Part shown: one piece after another, positions 20,270 through 31,682 of the stretch | Position numbering within the stretch: position 1 is the stretch's first letter | Layout of the letters: every line of letters starts with the position of its first letter | Assembly (NCBI GenBank): GCA_003117195.1 | Contig: BDSI01000132.1 | Coordinates: forward strand, 276,078 to 340,077 | DNA: 64,000 bases | Source of the DNA: Eudorina sp. 2006-703-Eu-15 | Lineage: Eukaryota; Chlorophyta; Chlorophyceae; Chlamydomonadales; Volvocaceae | Direction of reading: 5' to 3' | The notes under the pieces: generated by a model | Told to the model about the DNA's origin: nothing | Seen by the model: only the letters and a program-made list of their open reading frames with translations | Database searches by the model: none | Program-made: the position numbers and the translations under genes

Positions 20270-23200
20270 CTACACCACGTAACGCCGCGGAATGACGGCG
20301 GCGCCAGCGGCACGCCCCAGCCGCTTGCCCACATGCAGCGAAACAATGGGGCGCACGGTGAGCCCTGCGCCAGGCGGCTGCAACTGCGCCCTGGGTGCTG
20401 CTGCAGCCGACGCGACCGGGGCCTTGCTGCGTGCGGGCGGTGGGCTGTCGTACGTTTTGGTCAGCACCTTGCCGACACGGCCACTGCTGTGGAGCGCGGC
20501 CAGCTGCGGCGGGTAGGCCTGCAGGGCCTGCCGCTGCTCCGAGATGTAGCCGTGGCAGAGGACGTTGCGCAGCAGCGCGTGGAACCAGCGCAGCCCAACC
20601 TTGGCGTCCCCGGTAGCTTGTGCCCGGTGCGTCTTCTCGAAGTTGGCCTTGCCGCAGCGGCTGTTGCAGCGGTGGTCCAGGGCCTGCAGGTAGATGAAAC
20701 ACCGGGAGCTGTGGTCAACGCATAGGAGGCCAGAATGCATAGGCGCACGCATCTCCGCTTGAAGTCGTATTTGGTTGTGTTGACGGGTGAGCAGTAGGTG
20801 CCGTTAGAACACGCCACGATGTGTGTGCAGGCACACGTGATAATAATAGTAGTCCGTCAAACACATGATGCTGGTGCATGCTCGACATCGTCCCTGGCAA
20901 GCGTACCTGCGTGAACCAGTCCGTCCCCAGCAGCGCGTCCGGCTTGAGCGCCAGTGCAGTTTCCATTTCTCGCAGGAGGCCGTGCAGGTCCTCGAGGCTA
21001 TCGAATGATCCCGACTTGCAGCACTCGCCGAGCACAACCAGTTCCCTGAACATCTTGGAGCTGATTGACTCAACGGCGGTGATGGAGTCCAGCAGCTCCC
21101 CAGACTCCGTGGTGACCGCCTGAGCAGGGAGTATGGCGACAGGAAGCGAGTATCTCTGGTGAAGGGCAGCAGACAAGTTCGCGTCCGCTGGTGTTGCACG
21201 GTCCTGTCTCGTGAGCGTGTCCCTACCTTCCGATGCCTAGAACACAAAACGGCATCCAGCAGCAAACGCCCACTTCCCCAGTGTGCAGTATGACCACCCA
21301 CCATGGCCTCATGGTTGCTCAGCTTAGGACGTTGGCTGCACATGACCAACGCACCTGGAGCACCTGAGCGAGCAGTGGGTAGTCCAGGAAGAGTGTGCCG
21401 TCATCACGCTTGGTAGCAAAGCTGCCCAGCAGCACCTTGAATGCCAATGGAAGCTTGGCGGACTCCACTCCAGCCGCCGGGTCCAGCAGCTCCCGCAGGA
21501 GTAGCAACTGTGACGCAGGCTGGCCCAGCACTTGCAGCACCATGCGCAGGTCCGCCAGCACCTGATTAGGGATGACGAACAGCGACAAGTACACGTTGGT
21601 GATGGACCGTCGTCTGGCTTGACCTGCCAGTACACGAAGAGTTTACTCCTTCACAGCTAGCACCTACTGACCCACGTTTGCTGATTCGCGGTTGCTATTA
21701 GTTGTAGGCCCTACCTCGGGAATGAGCTTTTGCGTCATGGTCTGCTCCACCAGCTCCGCGGCTGTGCCAGCTGTGCGGCTGTACCTCCACTCCTGGCACA
21801 GGTAGGCCAGCATGGCGACCTGCGGCGGCGACTGCCAGGCCAGGTCTTCTGGCAGGGCCGGATCCCAGGTCGCGGCCTGGGCCTTGAGCTGCGCCCAGGC
21901 GACTTGCAGCGCTTCCAGGGGCATCGTGGGGCTCAGGTTGAGTCGGCGGTGGTGCATGATCAGGGAGAAGCCGTTGGTCTGCGGCAACATGCACAGCAAA
22001 AAGGTGTTGGGCGCTGCAGTAGCTTTTTTGGGGGGGGAGGTTCGTGGCTGGGTCGTGGAGATAAGACAGTCGGGAAGGAACTAACGGGTCAGCCCAAAGG
22101 CGACGCGGTCCGTGGAAGGGCTCTAGCTCGAGTATTGTGTCCCAGAACTGCAACCCCAATGGCTCACCGGGGTGGCAGCGACGTTGGCCCACAGCGTCGC
22201 CATAGAGCTGCCTGTGACGGCCCAGGCGACCCAGTGGGGGCTGTCCAGCAGGAGGTCCTTGAGGATGCTGTGGGTGAGGCAGGCAAGGTAACCAGGCATG
22301 CAAGGTGACAGGCAGCAAGGTAAGGCAAGGGAATCAGTGCCCATGTTCAGCGAAGTCCCATGTGCCGTACACCTGCTGTGTTGGGGCTGTAAAAAGCAGA
22401 TGCCTGCCGCCCTGGTGCAGTGGTAAGCGCCTGTCCCCTTTAATGCTTTATGCCCCTCGCATGCAATGCGCTGTCAGGTGTGTAACACTAAACATGGCCT
22501 TCATCCTCCCACGCCCATACATGTGAACACGCGACACGTGCAGAAAAAGTAATGTGCTGACGTACCGCCGCATGTGCAGCACCGCCTCGACGTCCAGGGT
22601 TGAGCCACGCGGCGCACCGTCGCCCAACACTGGCGGCCGCGCCATCAGGTAGAAGCTCTGCGCCTCGTCGACCAGCAGGAAGTTCAGACGGTCCCGTGGC
22701 AGGCGCCGCATGAAGTCTCGAATGGCGACCGCCATTGCGTCCGCAGAGCGGTCGCTGGGTACAGGCGTGCTGGCCGCAGCAGAGAGCTGCTGTTCGGCTG
22801 CGCTCTCCTTGAGCTTCAGAAGCAAGCCCGCAAGGAAGCCACCGCTGCTGCTGCGCTCGCAGCTAAGGCAGTTCACGCGCAGGAAGTTGGGCTCCGCAAG
22901 CTCCACGCCAGCATGCTGCCGGCCGCTGCCGCCGCTGCAGTAGTAGGCGTTGGCCACAGCAGGAAGGACCTCGTTGAGCAGGTAGGACTTGCCGCTCTGC
23001 ACAACGGGCGCACGGTGGGCGCAAGATGACAATGGTATGAAAGCAGGGGACGACGGCATCAGTACTGACAGTAAGAAAACTCGAAAAGTAGCAAGCGCTT
23101 GCCTGCACTAGGGCTACTTAGCCAGGCAATGCCGCGCATGGGCCCCGAGCCCAAACACACACAGGCAACGTCCCCCGCCACGTACACTCCGAGCGCAGGA

Positions 23201-23708
23201 AACCTTGCTTTCCAAGTATTCGCGAAGAACGACGGAATGCTCCGTATAGTTTGGGAGTATCTAACCCCATCAGACCGTGTATCTAAACTCAAAAAGCAGC
23301 CACCATGGTGTAGCGGGACTCCGCCGCCGCAGCGTATACCCGTCAGCACGCGACATTCAAAAGCCTTCTAAGACGCCTGTTGGGTCATGCTTGAGATCCA
23401 ACCACGCACGAGGTATCCCACCTTGACCTGACCGTTGACGAACAACGGCAAGATGGGTTTGCCCTTGCCGTGCAAGTCCATGGCGAGGCCAAGCCAGTCC
23501 TCTAGCTCAGCTTTCTGCTTGCCCTCGGGTCCAGGAAGAAGCTGCCGCTGCTCACGCCCGGACTTGCGGCGCTAGCTGCAGCGCTGCTGGTGTTTATGGG
23601 CTCGAAGAAGTACAGGTCCGTGTTCTGCACGTCTTGCCGGAGCCGCAGCTTGCAAGCGGGCGGGCCTGTACACGAGTAGCCCGTCGTGCCCACAAGGCGC
23701 AAACACAT
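20270..23708 (-). CDS. Multi-exon P-loop ATPase (AAA/STAND-like, DEAQ Walker B)
   Basis: Minus-strand exons join in frame: one ending at 23422, then 22996-22566, 22267-22168, 21978-21715, 21561-21355 and 21119-20907, plus a last exon ending at 20270 whose joint is unclear. The Walker A motif is split by an intron: GQVK from the first exon and SGKSYLLNEV from the next give GxxxxGKS. Walker B is FLLVDEAQSF (DEAQ at 22670-22659). A sensor-1-like VTGSSM lies in the 100-base exon. The downstream exons are helical and Leu-rich. At the 5' side the frame opening at Met 23708 (YFFEPINTSS region) does not join cleanly to the GKPILPLFVNGQVK frame near 23530, so a small intron, frameshift or sequence error is present. 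The architecture resembles the NTPase of Crinkler/RHS-type proteins or a STAND ATPase, but I see no definite effector domain. Confidence 0.7.
22396..22470 (+). repeat. tRNA-like 5' half (possible SINE head)
   Basis: The sequence ctggtgcagtggtaagcgcc fits the tRNA D-arm/A-box pattern (TGGYNNAGTGG). It lies in an intron of the ATPase gene, on the opposite strand. No B box (GGTTCGANTCC) follows, so it is not a complete tRNA gene; a decayed tRNA-derived SINE head is the likeliest reading. Confidence 0.25.
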
Positions 23709-24501
23709 GAGTAACCGGCCGCTGTCGTCCAGGTGCTATGCATGCAGGACCACAAGGGATGCCGGCTTACACGAGAGGCCATGTCGCTGCACCAGTACCC
23801 AGCCACATGGCATGACAGCCCACTCCATCGTCGCGGCCATACCCTTGGTGCATACCATGTCCCAGCACCCCGCCCACCACCTGCTGGTGCTGGTGAACTC
23901 CCCTGGTGGTCTGCATCCCCTGTCACTTGGCTCCCTAGACGTTCCTTCAACCGAACCCGACCCAAACCATCGTCCTGCACCCGTCTCCGATGCCGCTCCG
24001 CGTCAGGGGCCGCGCCCCAGACCCCAGCGGCTCCGGTCGGGATCTGCGTGCCCGCTAATCCTCTCCCGTTAGAATTGAAGGCCAGTACTTATACGCACAT
24101 AGGCCCTGCAATGCAGATGGGGTCTCACCGTCAGCTGCCGTGCTCCCGGGGCCCGGCCCTGCCACCGCGCCTGCATGACGAGAACGTTACATGCATGCAG
24201 GTCAGGATGATTGCACATCAAGCCGTATCCTGAAGAGACAGAGGCGGTGGTTGCGCCCACGGGGATTCCATCGCAACATGCTTCACATGGAGCTGGTGCG
24301 CTCCGCACCGCGCTTAGGGGCGAGGCCCGTCGAGAAGAAGGGTGCCCCAATGTTTGGGGTTGGCCGTAATCACTCTCTCGTGCTTGCCCAGGACGCCAGC
24401 CAAGAACTAAAAATGTGCCGTTGCTCACCTACAGCCTCTTGCATTGCTCACCAGCACAACGACAGCTCAAACACTTCCGCACTACACCGCCGCAGTTGCA
24501 C
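23709..24501. other. No supported gene
   Basis: Overlapping frames on both strands lack domains. The region may hold upstream exons or the promoter of the ATPase gene, which must extend to the right because its N terminus is incomplete, but none can be placed with confidence. Confidence 0.4.
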
Positions 24502-25320
24502 TAGGGCCGGAGTCTTAGCTCAGGTCGAGTCTGGGCTAGCACAACCAACTCACCAGTTCCAGCCGCGCTCCTGACGCCCAGGCCAGCCGCCGAGGCTGCA
24601 AGACATGGGAGCGGTCGGGGGACACGTGGAGATGAGTTATTCGTGCGGGGTTGCTGGGTGCAAGGCGCGCTCACATGTGCGCGGTTCCGAGCACATATGC
24701 ACGGAGGCCGTGAGTGCTTTAAAAACGAATAAGAGCGTCGCAACGGACTTGGAAGGGCTGCAGTTCAAAAGCGGCACCAAATCGCAGAGCTTCTTTGTCG
24801 AGCACCTCCGCGGCAGCGTTGAAAGCCGCGTTGTGCCACCTCCTTTGTGCTGACCACGACAGCCCGCTTGCACCGCCCCAGCGCATAACGGACACTAGAG
24901 CCGGAGTCTTAGCCCAGGTGAAGTCTGGGCAACTGCGTCTGAAGGTACCTGCTTTGCGAAGGAGCGCCTTGATTGCCTCGGCAGCCACGTCTGGTGGCCC
25001 GGAGACGAGCAGCGAGGCCTCCTTTTCAGATTTTTCCATGAGGATGAGTCGCGCGTTGCCCTTCTGCTCCGCCGACAAGCCAGGAAGGCCATCGAGCGTT
25101 GTGGACCAGTCGGTCATCGCCAAGGGCCGCAGACAAGGATGTTTGCAAACGATGCAAGGGATGCTGAGCTCCGAGGTCCAGCTACTGTTTAAGATCTATA
25201 GTTGTGAGCATCCTTTCTGCTGACCGCTCGTTCGTGCGTTGTGGTGTTGGATGCGAGAGTGCTGAAGCACAACAATGTCTGAAGGACGGCTACACGCTGT
25301 ATGCTGAGGCAGGGTTTACG
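24502..25320. repeat. Dispersed repeat, copy 2 (partner at 238-1001)
   Basis: It holds the same ordered blocks as the copy at the left end of the window, with an extra about 250-base segment (24890-25150) that carries a reverse-strand exon absent from copy 1. Divergence between the copies is moderate and includes indels. Confidence 0.7.
24895..25123 (-). CDS. Small hypothetical helical protein, partial
   Basis: Met at 25123 opens a frame of about 60 good residues (LDGLPGLSAEQKGNARLILM, then EKEASLLVSGPPDVAAEAIK). The frame then continues into the neighbouring repeat block, where it loses protein character. A gt near 24950 may be the splice donor. It is probably a paralogous exon of the same small family as 287-721. 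No known domain. Confidence 0.35.
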
Positions 25321-25429
25321 TTTGACCGAAGTTTAAGGCGGGATTCACATATGAAACCGAAATAAAATGTGCCGAAAATGAGGCATGAATCGGAAAGGTG
25401 TCGTACTGAGCCAAAAACTCAAAACGCAT

Positions 25430-25699
25430 TCACATATGTATTTTGTGGACACAAACTATTTGCAACGCCTGGGTCAATGGGTCTGCATAGGTAATTGTAC
25501 ATATCTGAAGGACCCCATCAGTTAGCTTTGCGAAGTTTGATTTAATCAAGCTGTGGCATGCTTGCCGAATGAAGGGAACATGTGTGGAGACAAAGATGAC
25601 CTCCACGGTGGCCCTTGCCTTGTTAGTGACCGCCGTCGGGGCCACGCAGTTCATAGATGACCTCGCAGCGCTCTTTCTCAGGACACGCCCTAACTCCAC
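25430..25699 (-). CDS. Hypothetical 89-residue protein or exon
   Basis: Met 25699 to a stop at 25430. Composition is natural (VELGRV, EVIFVSTHVPFIRQACHSL) and the frame has no repeats. No family is recognised. It could be an exon of the same minus-strand locus as 26523-26988. Confidence 0.3.
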   Translation of the reverse strand: MELGRVLRKSAARSSMNCVAPTAVTNKARATVEVIFVSTHVPFIRQACHSLIKSNFAKLTDGVLQICTITYADPLTQALQIVCVHKIHM

Positions 25700-26281
25700 G
25701 ATTTCCTCAGGGGCTCCATTTATTAGACGTCGTGTCTGTGTAAGCTAGTAAGAAGTCAAGGGTAAGAAGTCGACAGAGTAAGACCAGAGAGTAAGGAGTC
25801 GGGTCAAGTCAAGTCAGGTGGTCGAGTAAGGTCAGGTAACCCTACAAGTATATCAAATCCTCTTGTCAAATCGGGCAGTGGAGCGATAGGGAACGGCAAA
25901 TAGCGTCTTCTTATGGACATGGCTCTTGCCCTGCGCGGGAAGAATATGGACCGGTTTGGAAAGCAATTTCGAAGGTGAAACGGTAGCGGTACTACGGAAT
26001 CCATGCGATTTTGCAAAAAAGAGTTTTTGTTCTGGGAACATGGCCGCCGTTCCCGGGCGAAATCGTACTGTTCCCAGGATGGGCCGGGGCCGTTCCCGGA
26101 ACAGGGCTCGTCGGTTCCCAGCTTTGGTTTCAAGATATCCAGGTCAACTTGCAGGAAGCCGTTCAAAGTTCGGCTCGAAAGGCACACTCCACCGAGTGCC
26201 AAAAACTGGCAGGTGCGGAGCCTGTATGCCTTGGCATGGGCGTAGGCTGGCAGAGGCACTTTTGTAACGCAAAATCTTTTT

Positions 26282-26372
26282 GAAGGCAAGCGCGCCTGCG
26301 CTCCGAGCGAGCCTTCCCCGGAGCATGCGGAGCTTCTATGGCAGACCGTTGGAAGCGCAATGCTGTAAATTA
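26282..26372. repeat. Dispersed about 85-bp repeat, copy 1 (copy 2 at 34353-34438)
   Basis: Both sites contain gaaggcaagcgcgcctgcgc, then ggagcatgcggagcttctat and gcaatgctgtaaattaa. The only clear difference is a short insertion (ccttcccc region) in this copy. The near identity shows recent dispersal; the ends do not show clear inverted repeats. Confidence 0.8.
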
Positions 26373-26522
26373 AAAGGTCAAGTTTAAGAAAGGTCAAGTT
26401 TAAGAAAGCTTTGAATTCAGCAGCAGCCGCCTCGCGGCTGACTATGCTGCTCATCCTTGTTGGGTGCGTTGAGGTGTTGGGTGCGAGAGTGCTCACATTG
26501 ACCGAAACTGTGGAGAGGCGGA

Positions 26523-26988
26523 TTACCGATGCTGAGAACGATGTATAGCGAGATTGCTTTTGCGTCTTATACGGAACTGTGACTGAATTGCGGCGCAGCT
26601 AGAGCCGGAAGTTGCGGCACATCGCGATGTTCGAGCACTTCTAACGACCTTCGCCCTACACACGCATGGCTGGGCTGACTTACCGTGTGAGACTTGCACC
26701 TCGATTTGCGCATCGGCTGGCATGTCCGCTAAAGTCAACCCACTCGTGTGATCCCAAGCCTGGACTACTCCTTTCCGAAGCAGCGTGACCGAAGGTCCGA
26801 CAGGAAGGCCGAAGTACCCGCAGACCGTAGGTACATGAAGCTTCATGCCCTGCATATGACACCTGCGTCAAGCCAGCGTAAGAGTAAACATCCCAGATGG
26901 TATTATAGTTGTCCTTGCTTACATTAACCAGTCCGAACCGCGCTCTTGCATCCTGTAACGAGACCTCGACCGACACTTCCAGCTCCAT
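26523..26988 (-). pseudogene. Broken N-terminal domain, ubiquitin-like/Crinkler-header-like
   Basis: Met 26988 opens about 43 residues (MELEVSVEVSLQDARARFGL, then a YAGLTQVSYAG segment). A single extra base near 26855 then shifts the frame; the other frame continues with MKLHVPTVCGYFGLPVGPSV and DHTSGLTLADMPADAQIEVQ before a gtaagt-like donor. The beta-rich pattern with an LHVPT-GxVGPSVTL core and a terminal ...IEVQV strand resembles the ubiquitin-like header domains found at the start of Crinkler/RHS-type proteins. That assignment is an inference from the pattern only. Its location a few kb upstream of a DEAQ P-loop ATPase on the same strand is suggestive. Confidence 0.35.
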
Positions 26989-27191
26989 ACAGCTTTTAGT
27001 TGGTAGGCTGGGTCGAAAGACACGGAGACTCAGACGAAATTGGCGTGGCGCTTTGCTGCCAACTCACAAAACCGGGATATAATGATAAGGATATGTAAGT
27101 ATTTTGCGTGTTGCTATTCCTTGCACGCGGAATGGACGATTGTAGAAATGTGCAATGTGTTAGTTTAGGCGGGATTCACATATGAAACCGA

Positions 27192-27348
27192 AAGTCTACT
27201 TAAGTCTTCAACAACAATACACTATATAGGCCAACTTAGGCGGCGCGCTAAAGGCGCTCGTAACTCGTACTCAAATAATAACTAACATAACAACGGTAAA
27301 GAACATTACCGCATTCGGCCTTCGAATTAACTACGGCTAACCCTTACA
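27192..27348 (-). repeat. 3' LTR, truncated
   Basis: It aligns with 31064-31171 plus 32381-32431. Conserved words include caatacactatataggccaa, which holds a TATA box-like segment, and the TG-end cccttaca at 27341-27348. The part matching 30957-31063 is missing, replaced by unrelated repeat sequence. Confidence 0.88.
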
Positions 27349-27748
27349 TTCCCCCCTGCTTAAAACAAGCACCGTCCTCGGTGCTGAACACGCGAACAGC
27401 ACGCACGGCACATGCGCCACCTCTGTTTTCCCTAAATTGCGAGATCGGCAACTGGGCTAGCCAGAGGAGGGGAAAGGGAAACAGAGTCAAGGCAAAACCC
27501 CTTCCTCGCCCAGAAGCCGGCCTAACCTAGGGCGCAGATAACGCAGACAGACGTGGTCCACATACGGCAGGGGGAATGCCACACGGGTGCCAGGAGCTGA
27601 CCGGTCGGTGACCGTGCTACGACTGGAACGACCCGAACACACGCAGTACACATGATATGTCACAAGTATGTGCGGCAAAGCAGGCAAATGCACTTATCCC
27701 TAGTAACCCAAGCAAAGTCCCATTATGCGAGTATCCCATGTAACTACA

Positions 27749-29399
27749 CTAACATGCGGTGTTGACGAACTGCACGATCCGCGGTGCGCGCTCAGGAAAC
27801 TTGCTACGGAACCACTCATATCGATCGGACATCTTGAAAGCGGTCCACGTAGGGGTCTCGAGGAACGCGCGGAACGCAAGCAGGCGCTTGACGTTGTCGT
27901 ACGGCTCCCAAGTTGGGTCGCGCGAGACTGACCACTGCACGAGGAAGACGATGGACGGGCGCAGCTGCTTGTCGTATCCCAGGCGGACGGCGGTGATGGT
28001 GGTGTCGGCGTTGTCGTACGGGGACTCCAGCGCGACGGGGATGGCGGGGGTGGCGGTGGGCGATCGGGAAAGAGGCTTGAATCGTTGTCAGTCCAGGGGA
28101 GAAGGCGGGAGATGTGGAAGACGGGATGGATGCGGCCGAGGGCCGGAGGTAGATCGAGGCGATAGGTGACGGGAGAGATGACGGCGGAGATGGTGAAGGG
28201 ACCGAGGTAGCGAGGGCGGAGTTTTGGGGAGGGGAGATCGGGCAGGGTGAGGTTAGTGGTGGAAAGGCGGACTTTGTCGCAAACTTGGAAGGTGAGGTCG
28301 CGGCGGTGTTGATTGGCGGCGGCGGCGTAGCGAGTTTTTGCGGCTTCGAGTTCGGTGGCGATGGTGGAGTGGATATCACGCAGATGACGATGGAGATCGG
28401 CAGCGGCGGGGTGGGCGGGGGAAGATGGTGACGAGGGCAGGGTGGCGGGAGTGATGGGATGGTAACCATAATTGGCGTAGAAGGGGGTGGTACCGGTGCT
28501 GGCGTGGGTGGAGTTGTTGTAGGCGGCTTCAGCGATGGGGAGGTAGGAGGCCCAAGTGTCCTGCATCGGCTGGACGTACGCACGAAGGATTTGCTCGATG
28601 GTGCGGTGGGTACGTTCGGTTTGACCGTCGGTCTGGGGATGGTAGGCGGAGGAGAGGTTGAGGGAGGTGCCGAGGTGTTCCCAGAAGGTACGCCAGACTT
28701 CGGCAATGAAGCGGGGGTCACGGTCGGAGACGATGGTGGTGGGGAGACCGTGAAGGCAGTAGACGTGGGCGAGGTAGAGCATGGCGGTGTCGCGGGCGGT
28801 GATGGACTTGTTGGCGGGGGCGAAGTGCGCTTGTTTGGTGAACATATCAACGAAGGTGACGACGGCGGTGTAGGTGCGGCCATCCAGGCCTTTGGATGGT
28901 GGGAGGTCGGTGATGAAGTCCATAGACACGTGGGTCCACGGGCGCGTTGGTGTAGGCAGGGGATGGAGGAGGCCAGGCAGGGGCTGGGTGGAGGGTTTGG
29001 AGCGTTGACAGATGGCGCAGGATTGGACGTAGGCTTTGACGGTGCGGCTCATATGGGGCCACCAGTAGCGGGTGGAGAGGGCGGCGAGGGTACGGCGGAA
29101 ACCAGGGTGACCAGAGTAGGCGGCGTCGTGGAACTCATGAAGAAGGCGGCGGCGAATGGTGGGATCATTGGGGACGGCGATGCGGTAGGCGAAGTAGAAG
29201 AAACCATCGGAGGAGCGGTGGAGGTATGGTTTGCTGGGGGAGGGGCCGTTGAACATGGGATCAGCGGCGTAACCCGAGCGGATAGCGGCGGCCAGGTTGG
29301 GGTCCGGGAGGACGTGGGAGGCGATGGTGAAGCAGGAATGACGCAGAGCATTGTTGGCGGGGATGTCGATGGGCGGGGAGGTGGTGGGCCAAAGTGGAA
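27749..29399 (-). pseudogene. Integrase plus chromodomain-like C terminus, frameshifted
   Basis: The open frame starts at Met 29256, but homologous linker sequence extends to about 29399. In that frame the HHCC zinc finger uses His43, His50, Cys80 and Cys83. The catalytic triad is Asp113 (MDFITDLPP), Asp178 (VSDRDPRF) and Glu214 (HPQTDGQTERTH), with exact D-35-E spacing. The GPY-like region (LGPFTISAVISPVTYRLDLP) and HPVFHISRLLPW follow. In a proline-coding run near 28040-28060 one base is lost; the C-terminal part continues in another frame as VFLVQWSVSRDPTWEPYDNV, a chromodomain-like fold, to a stop at 27749. Inactive as it stands without a frameshift. Confidence 0.88.
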
Positions 29400-30938
29400 C
29401 AGGCGGCGGCTAGGGGAGCGGCCACGGTCGGGGCGGTGGTCACGGTTGCTGCTGCTGCGAAAGGTGCGGTCGTCGCGGTTGTCACTGTTGTCACGGCGGT
29501 CGCTGCGGTCGTGGTAGCGGGCGGGCGAGCGGGAGGCGGAGGAGCGGGCGGGCGAGCGGGAAGCGGAGGGCGGGCGGCGCTGGTGCTGGCAGACGAGGGC
29601 CTTGAGCTTGGGGCAGTCCAGCTTGTCAAGCGAAGGCGAGTCGCACTGGCAGCAGCGGCCGGCAGCCTTGCGCTGCTCGCGGACGCGGTGGGGAACCCCG
29701 ATGCAGCGGGTGCCCGGCGGCAGGCGGGCCGAGAGGGCGGCCGACGTGTCCATGGGGTCGCTGGGGCGGCTGTCCAGCGGGGCTGTCCCGAGGAGACGCC
29801 CATGGCGATGTCGATGACATCCTGCAGCTTCAGGCCGTCCTGCTCCTTCAGACGGGTGAGGACTGAGGACCTCCCGGCGCAGGCGGTCGTTCAGGCCCTT
29901 CGCGTACGTGAAGACGTGATCCGACTCGCAGCGGCGGACGAGGTCCGCGGAGAGGGTGAGAAAGTCGGCGGTGTACACGGTGAGCGAGCGGGGGCCGTGG
30001 CCCTGAGTGAGTTGGTCCAGTTTGAGCTGCGCGGTGAGTTCACCGTTGATGCGCGGGGCGATGGGTTTGAGAGCGTCTACGACTCGTCTCAAACGACTGG
30101 AAAGGCTCCGACTCGTTGTTGATGAACAGGGTTATCTGCGGCTTACCGACGACGCAGTGGATGCCGATCAAGGCACCCGTCGGGGAGTTGGGGTCCACCC
30201 CGTGGAGCTGCATCTTCGCACGTAGGTGGCGAGCCCAGCAGGTGGTGGTCGGCGTTGGCGGGGTCGAACTTTGGCGAGGTGATCTTGGAGGCGGCGGCTG
30301 GGATCCCGGATCCCGAGGTGGTGAGGGCGGCGGCGGGGGCGGCATCGGCGGTCGCCGGCTGCAGCGAGCGCTGCTGCATGAAAGCGGCGATGGCGGTGTG
30401 GGCGGCCTGGAAAGCGGCGGCGGACTGGGTGGCGGCCTGGTTGGCGTCGGAGGCGGTCCGGGCGGCGGCGGCGGTGGCGGCTTGAACGACGTGGTCGACG
30501 AGGTGCACCAGCTGGGCTTGAGAGAAGGCGGCGTCGGACGGACGGCGGCTGTGCAGCGGCGGCGGTGTACGGGCGGCCAGAGCTCGAGGCCGCAGCGGCA
30601 GAGGCTTGGCGGTCCAACAGGGCGGTCAGGGACGGCGGAGCATCGTCACGGTTACGGGGGTGGTGGGTGGCATAGCCGGGGTGGTGGTGGGGAAGGAGTT
30701 GCTCGGCGGCGGCCGGGATAACCCCCGGCGAGCGGCGGTCCGGCTGCGGAGAGTAGAAGGTGGCGACAGGCGAGCGGAGGCTGGGCATGCATTCCACACT
30801 TGACCGGGAACGCGAGCGCGAGTCGTCCGGCGAAGCGTCCGTGGGAAGCTCCGGGGCAACGGTGATTTCAGGGTCGGCCATGTCGATGTCGGAAACGAGA
30901 TGCGCAGTGGCGGCGGCGGGGCGAGCGAGGAGGATCAC
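29400..30938 (-). pseudogene. Gag, with frameshifts and an altered zinc knuckle
   Basis: Three frames must be combined: Met 30938 to about 30265 (Ser/Arg/Pro-rich N terminus, then an Ala-rich helix), a short middle frame (HLRAKMQLHGVDPNSPTGAL and ITLFINNESEPFQSFE), and a third from about 30092 (DALKPIAPRINGELTAQLKL, then SDHVFTYAKGLND). Near 29656-29612 a CX2C-X4-x-X4-C knuckle reads CCQCDSPSLDKLDC: the zinc-binding His of CCHC is Leu (CTT). The tail is Arg/Ser/Asp-rich. At about 29400 the sequence jumps into the linker upstream of integrase, which marks the deletion that removed pr-RT-RH. Confidence 0.75.
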
Positions 30939-30942
30939 CCAA

Positions 30943-30954
30943 GCTCTGATACCA
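30943..30954 (-). other. Primer binding site (initiator tRNA-Met)
   Basis: On the minus strand this reads TGGTATCAGAGC, the common LTR-retrotransposon PBS. It lies two bases from the LTR end at 30957, which fixes element orientation and LTR boundary. Confidence 0.9.
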
Positions 30955-31302
30955 ACTGAAAGGGAATAGGACCTCTCGCAGTTGGGAGCTCAAAGGTTGT
31001 TACACAAATGTAATGTCGAATGGCGTGAGCCAACTTCACACACTTCAAAATGCACAACAACGTAAGTCTACCTAAGTCTTCAACAACAATACACTATATA
31101 GGCCAACTTAGGCGGCGCGCTAAAGGCGCTCGTAACTCGTACTCAAATAATAACTAACATAACAACGGTAAACTCGCGTGAAAAAAGAAAGTGGCCCTCT
31201 GCGTACGGAATCCCCGACTCGGGAAAGCCAGTCTAGCAAAGCGCGGTCCGCAATGGAATGTTTTGCCCAATATGAATAGAGCTGTTTAAAACGTATTAGA
31301 CG

Positions 31303-31626
31303 TTGGTTGCGCGCACGCGAATGGTGCGGGATCCAGGGAAATCGCTGCAAGCCGGTCATTTGCTTGCTCGCCGCTCCAGCGGCACCGCCCTAAAGCGCGA
31401 TGGGTGCCTGTTGGCGCCGTTTTTGCTTATGGACATAGACAATCAAGGAAACCTCGCTCAGGGCTGGTGGCCCTGGGAAGACCCTACAATGAATCTTGCA
31501 ACTGTGACCGCCCTTATGGTTGTTTCCTTGCTTGCCGTTGCCGCTGCACACAACGTTCTGTACCGTGGACCGCGGTGGGATGAAATCAATAAGCGCGCGT
31601 ACTGGCCCCGCCAACACAATCCTTGA
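31303..31626 (+). CDS. Conserved N-terminal membrane-segment protein of the HUH element (copy A)
   Basis: It has 107 residues: a basic N terminus, an acidic/Trp-rich patch (WWPWEDPTMN), one hydrophobic helix of about 20 residues, then VLYRGPRWDEINKRAYWPR and a premature end at the deletion junction. It is homologous to 34642-35179 in the longer element. Function unknown; the hydrophobic helix suggests a membrane anchor or buried helix. Confidence 0.5.
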   Translation: MVARTRMVRDPGKSLQAGHLLARRSSGTALKRDGCLLAPFLLMDIDNQGNLAQGWWPWEDPTMNLATVTALMVVSLLAVAAAHNVLYRGPRWDEINKRAYWPRQHNP

Positions 31627-31682
31627 CCCAGACCTCGAGCCTTTGTTCCAACCACCGCAATGAGCCCGCCACCAAAGACTCC

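Noticed and set aside
27282..27348. A complete 3' LTR beginning TGAAAGGG on this strand
   Set aside because: Alignment to the 5' LTR shows that the first about 107 bases are missing, so I call it truncated.
28459..30122. Plus-strand Gly/Val/Glu-rich frames of 240-350 residues
   Set aside because: They are antisense shadows of the gag and integrase coding sequence, which has recognisable catalytic residues on the minus strand.
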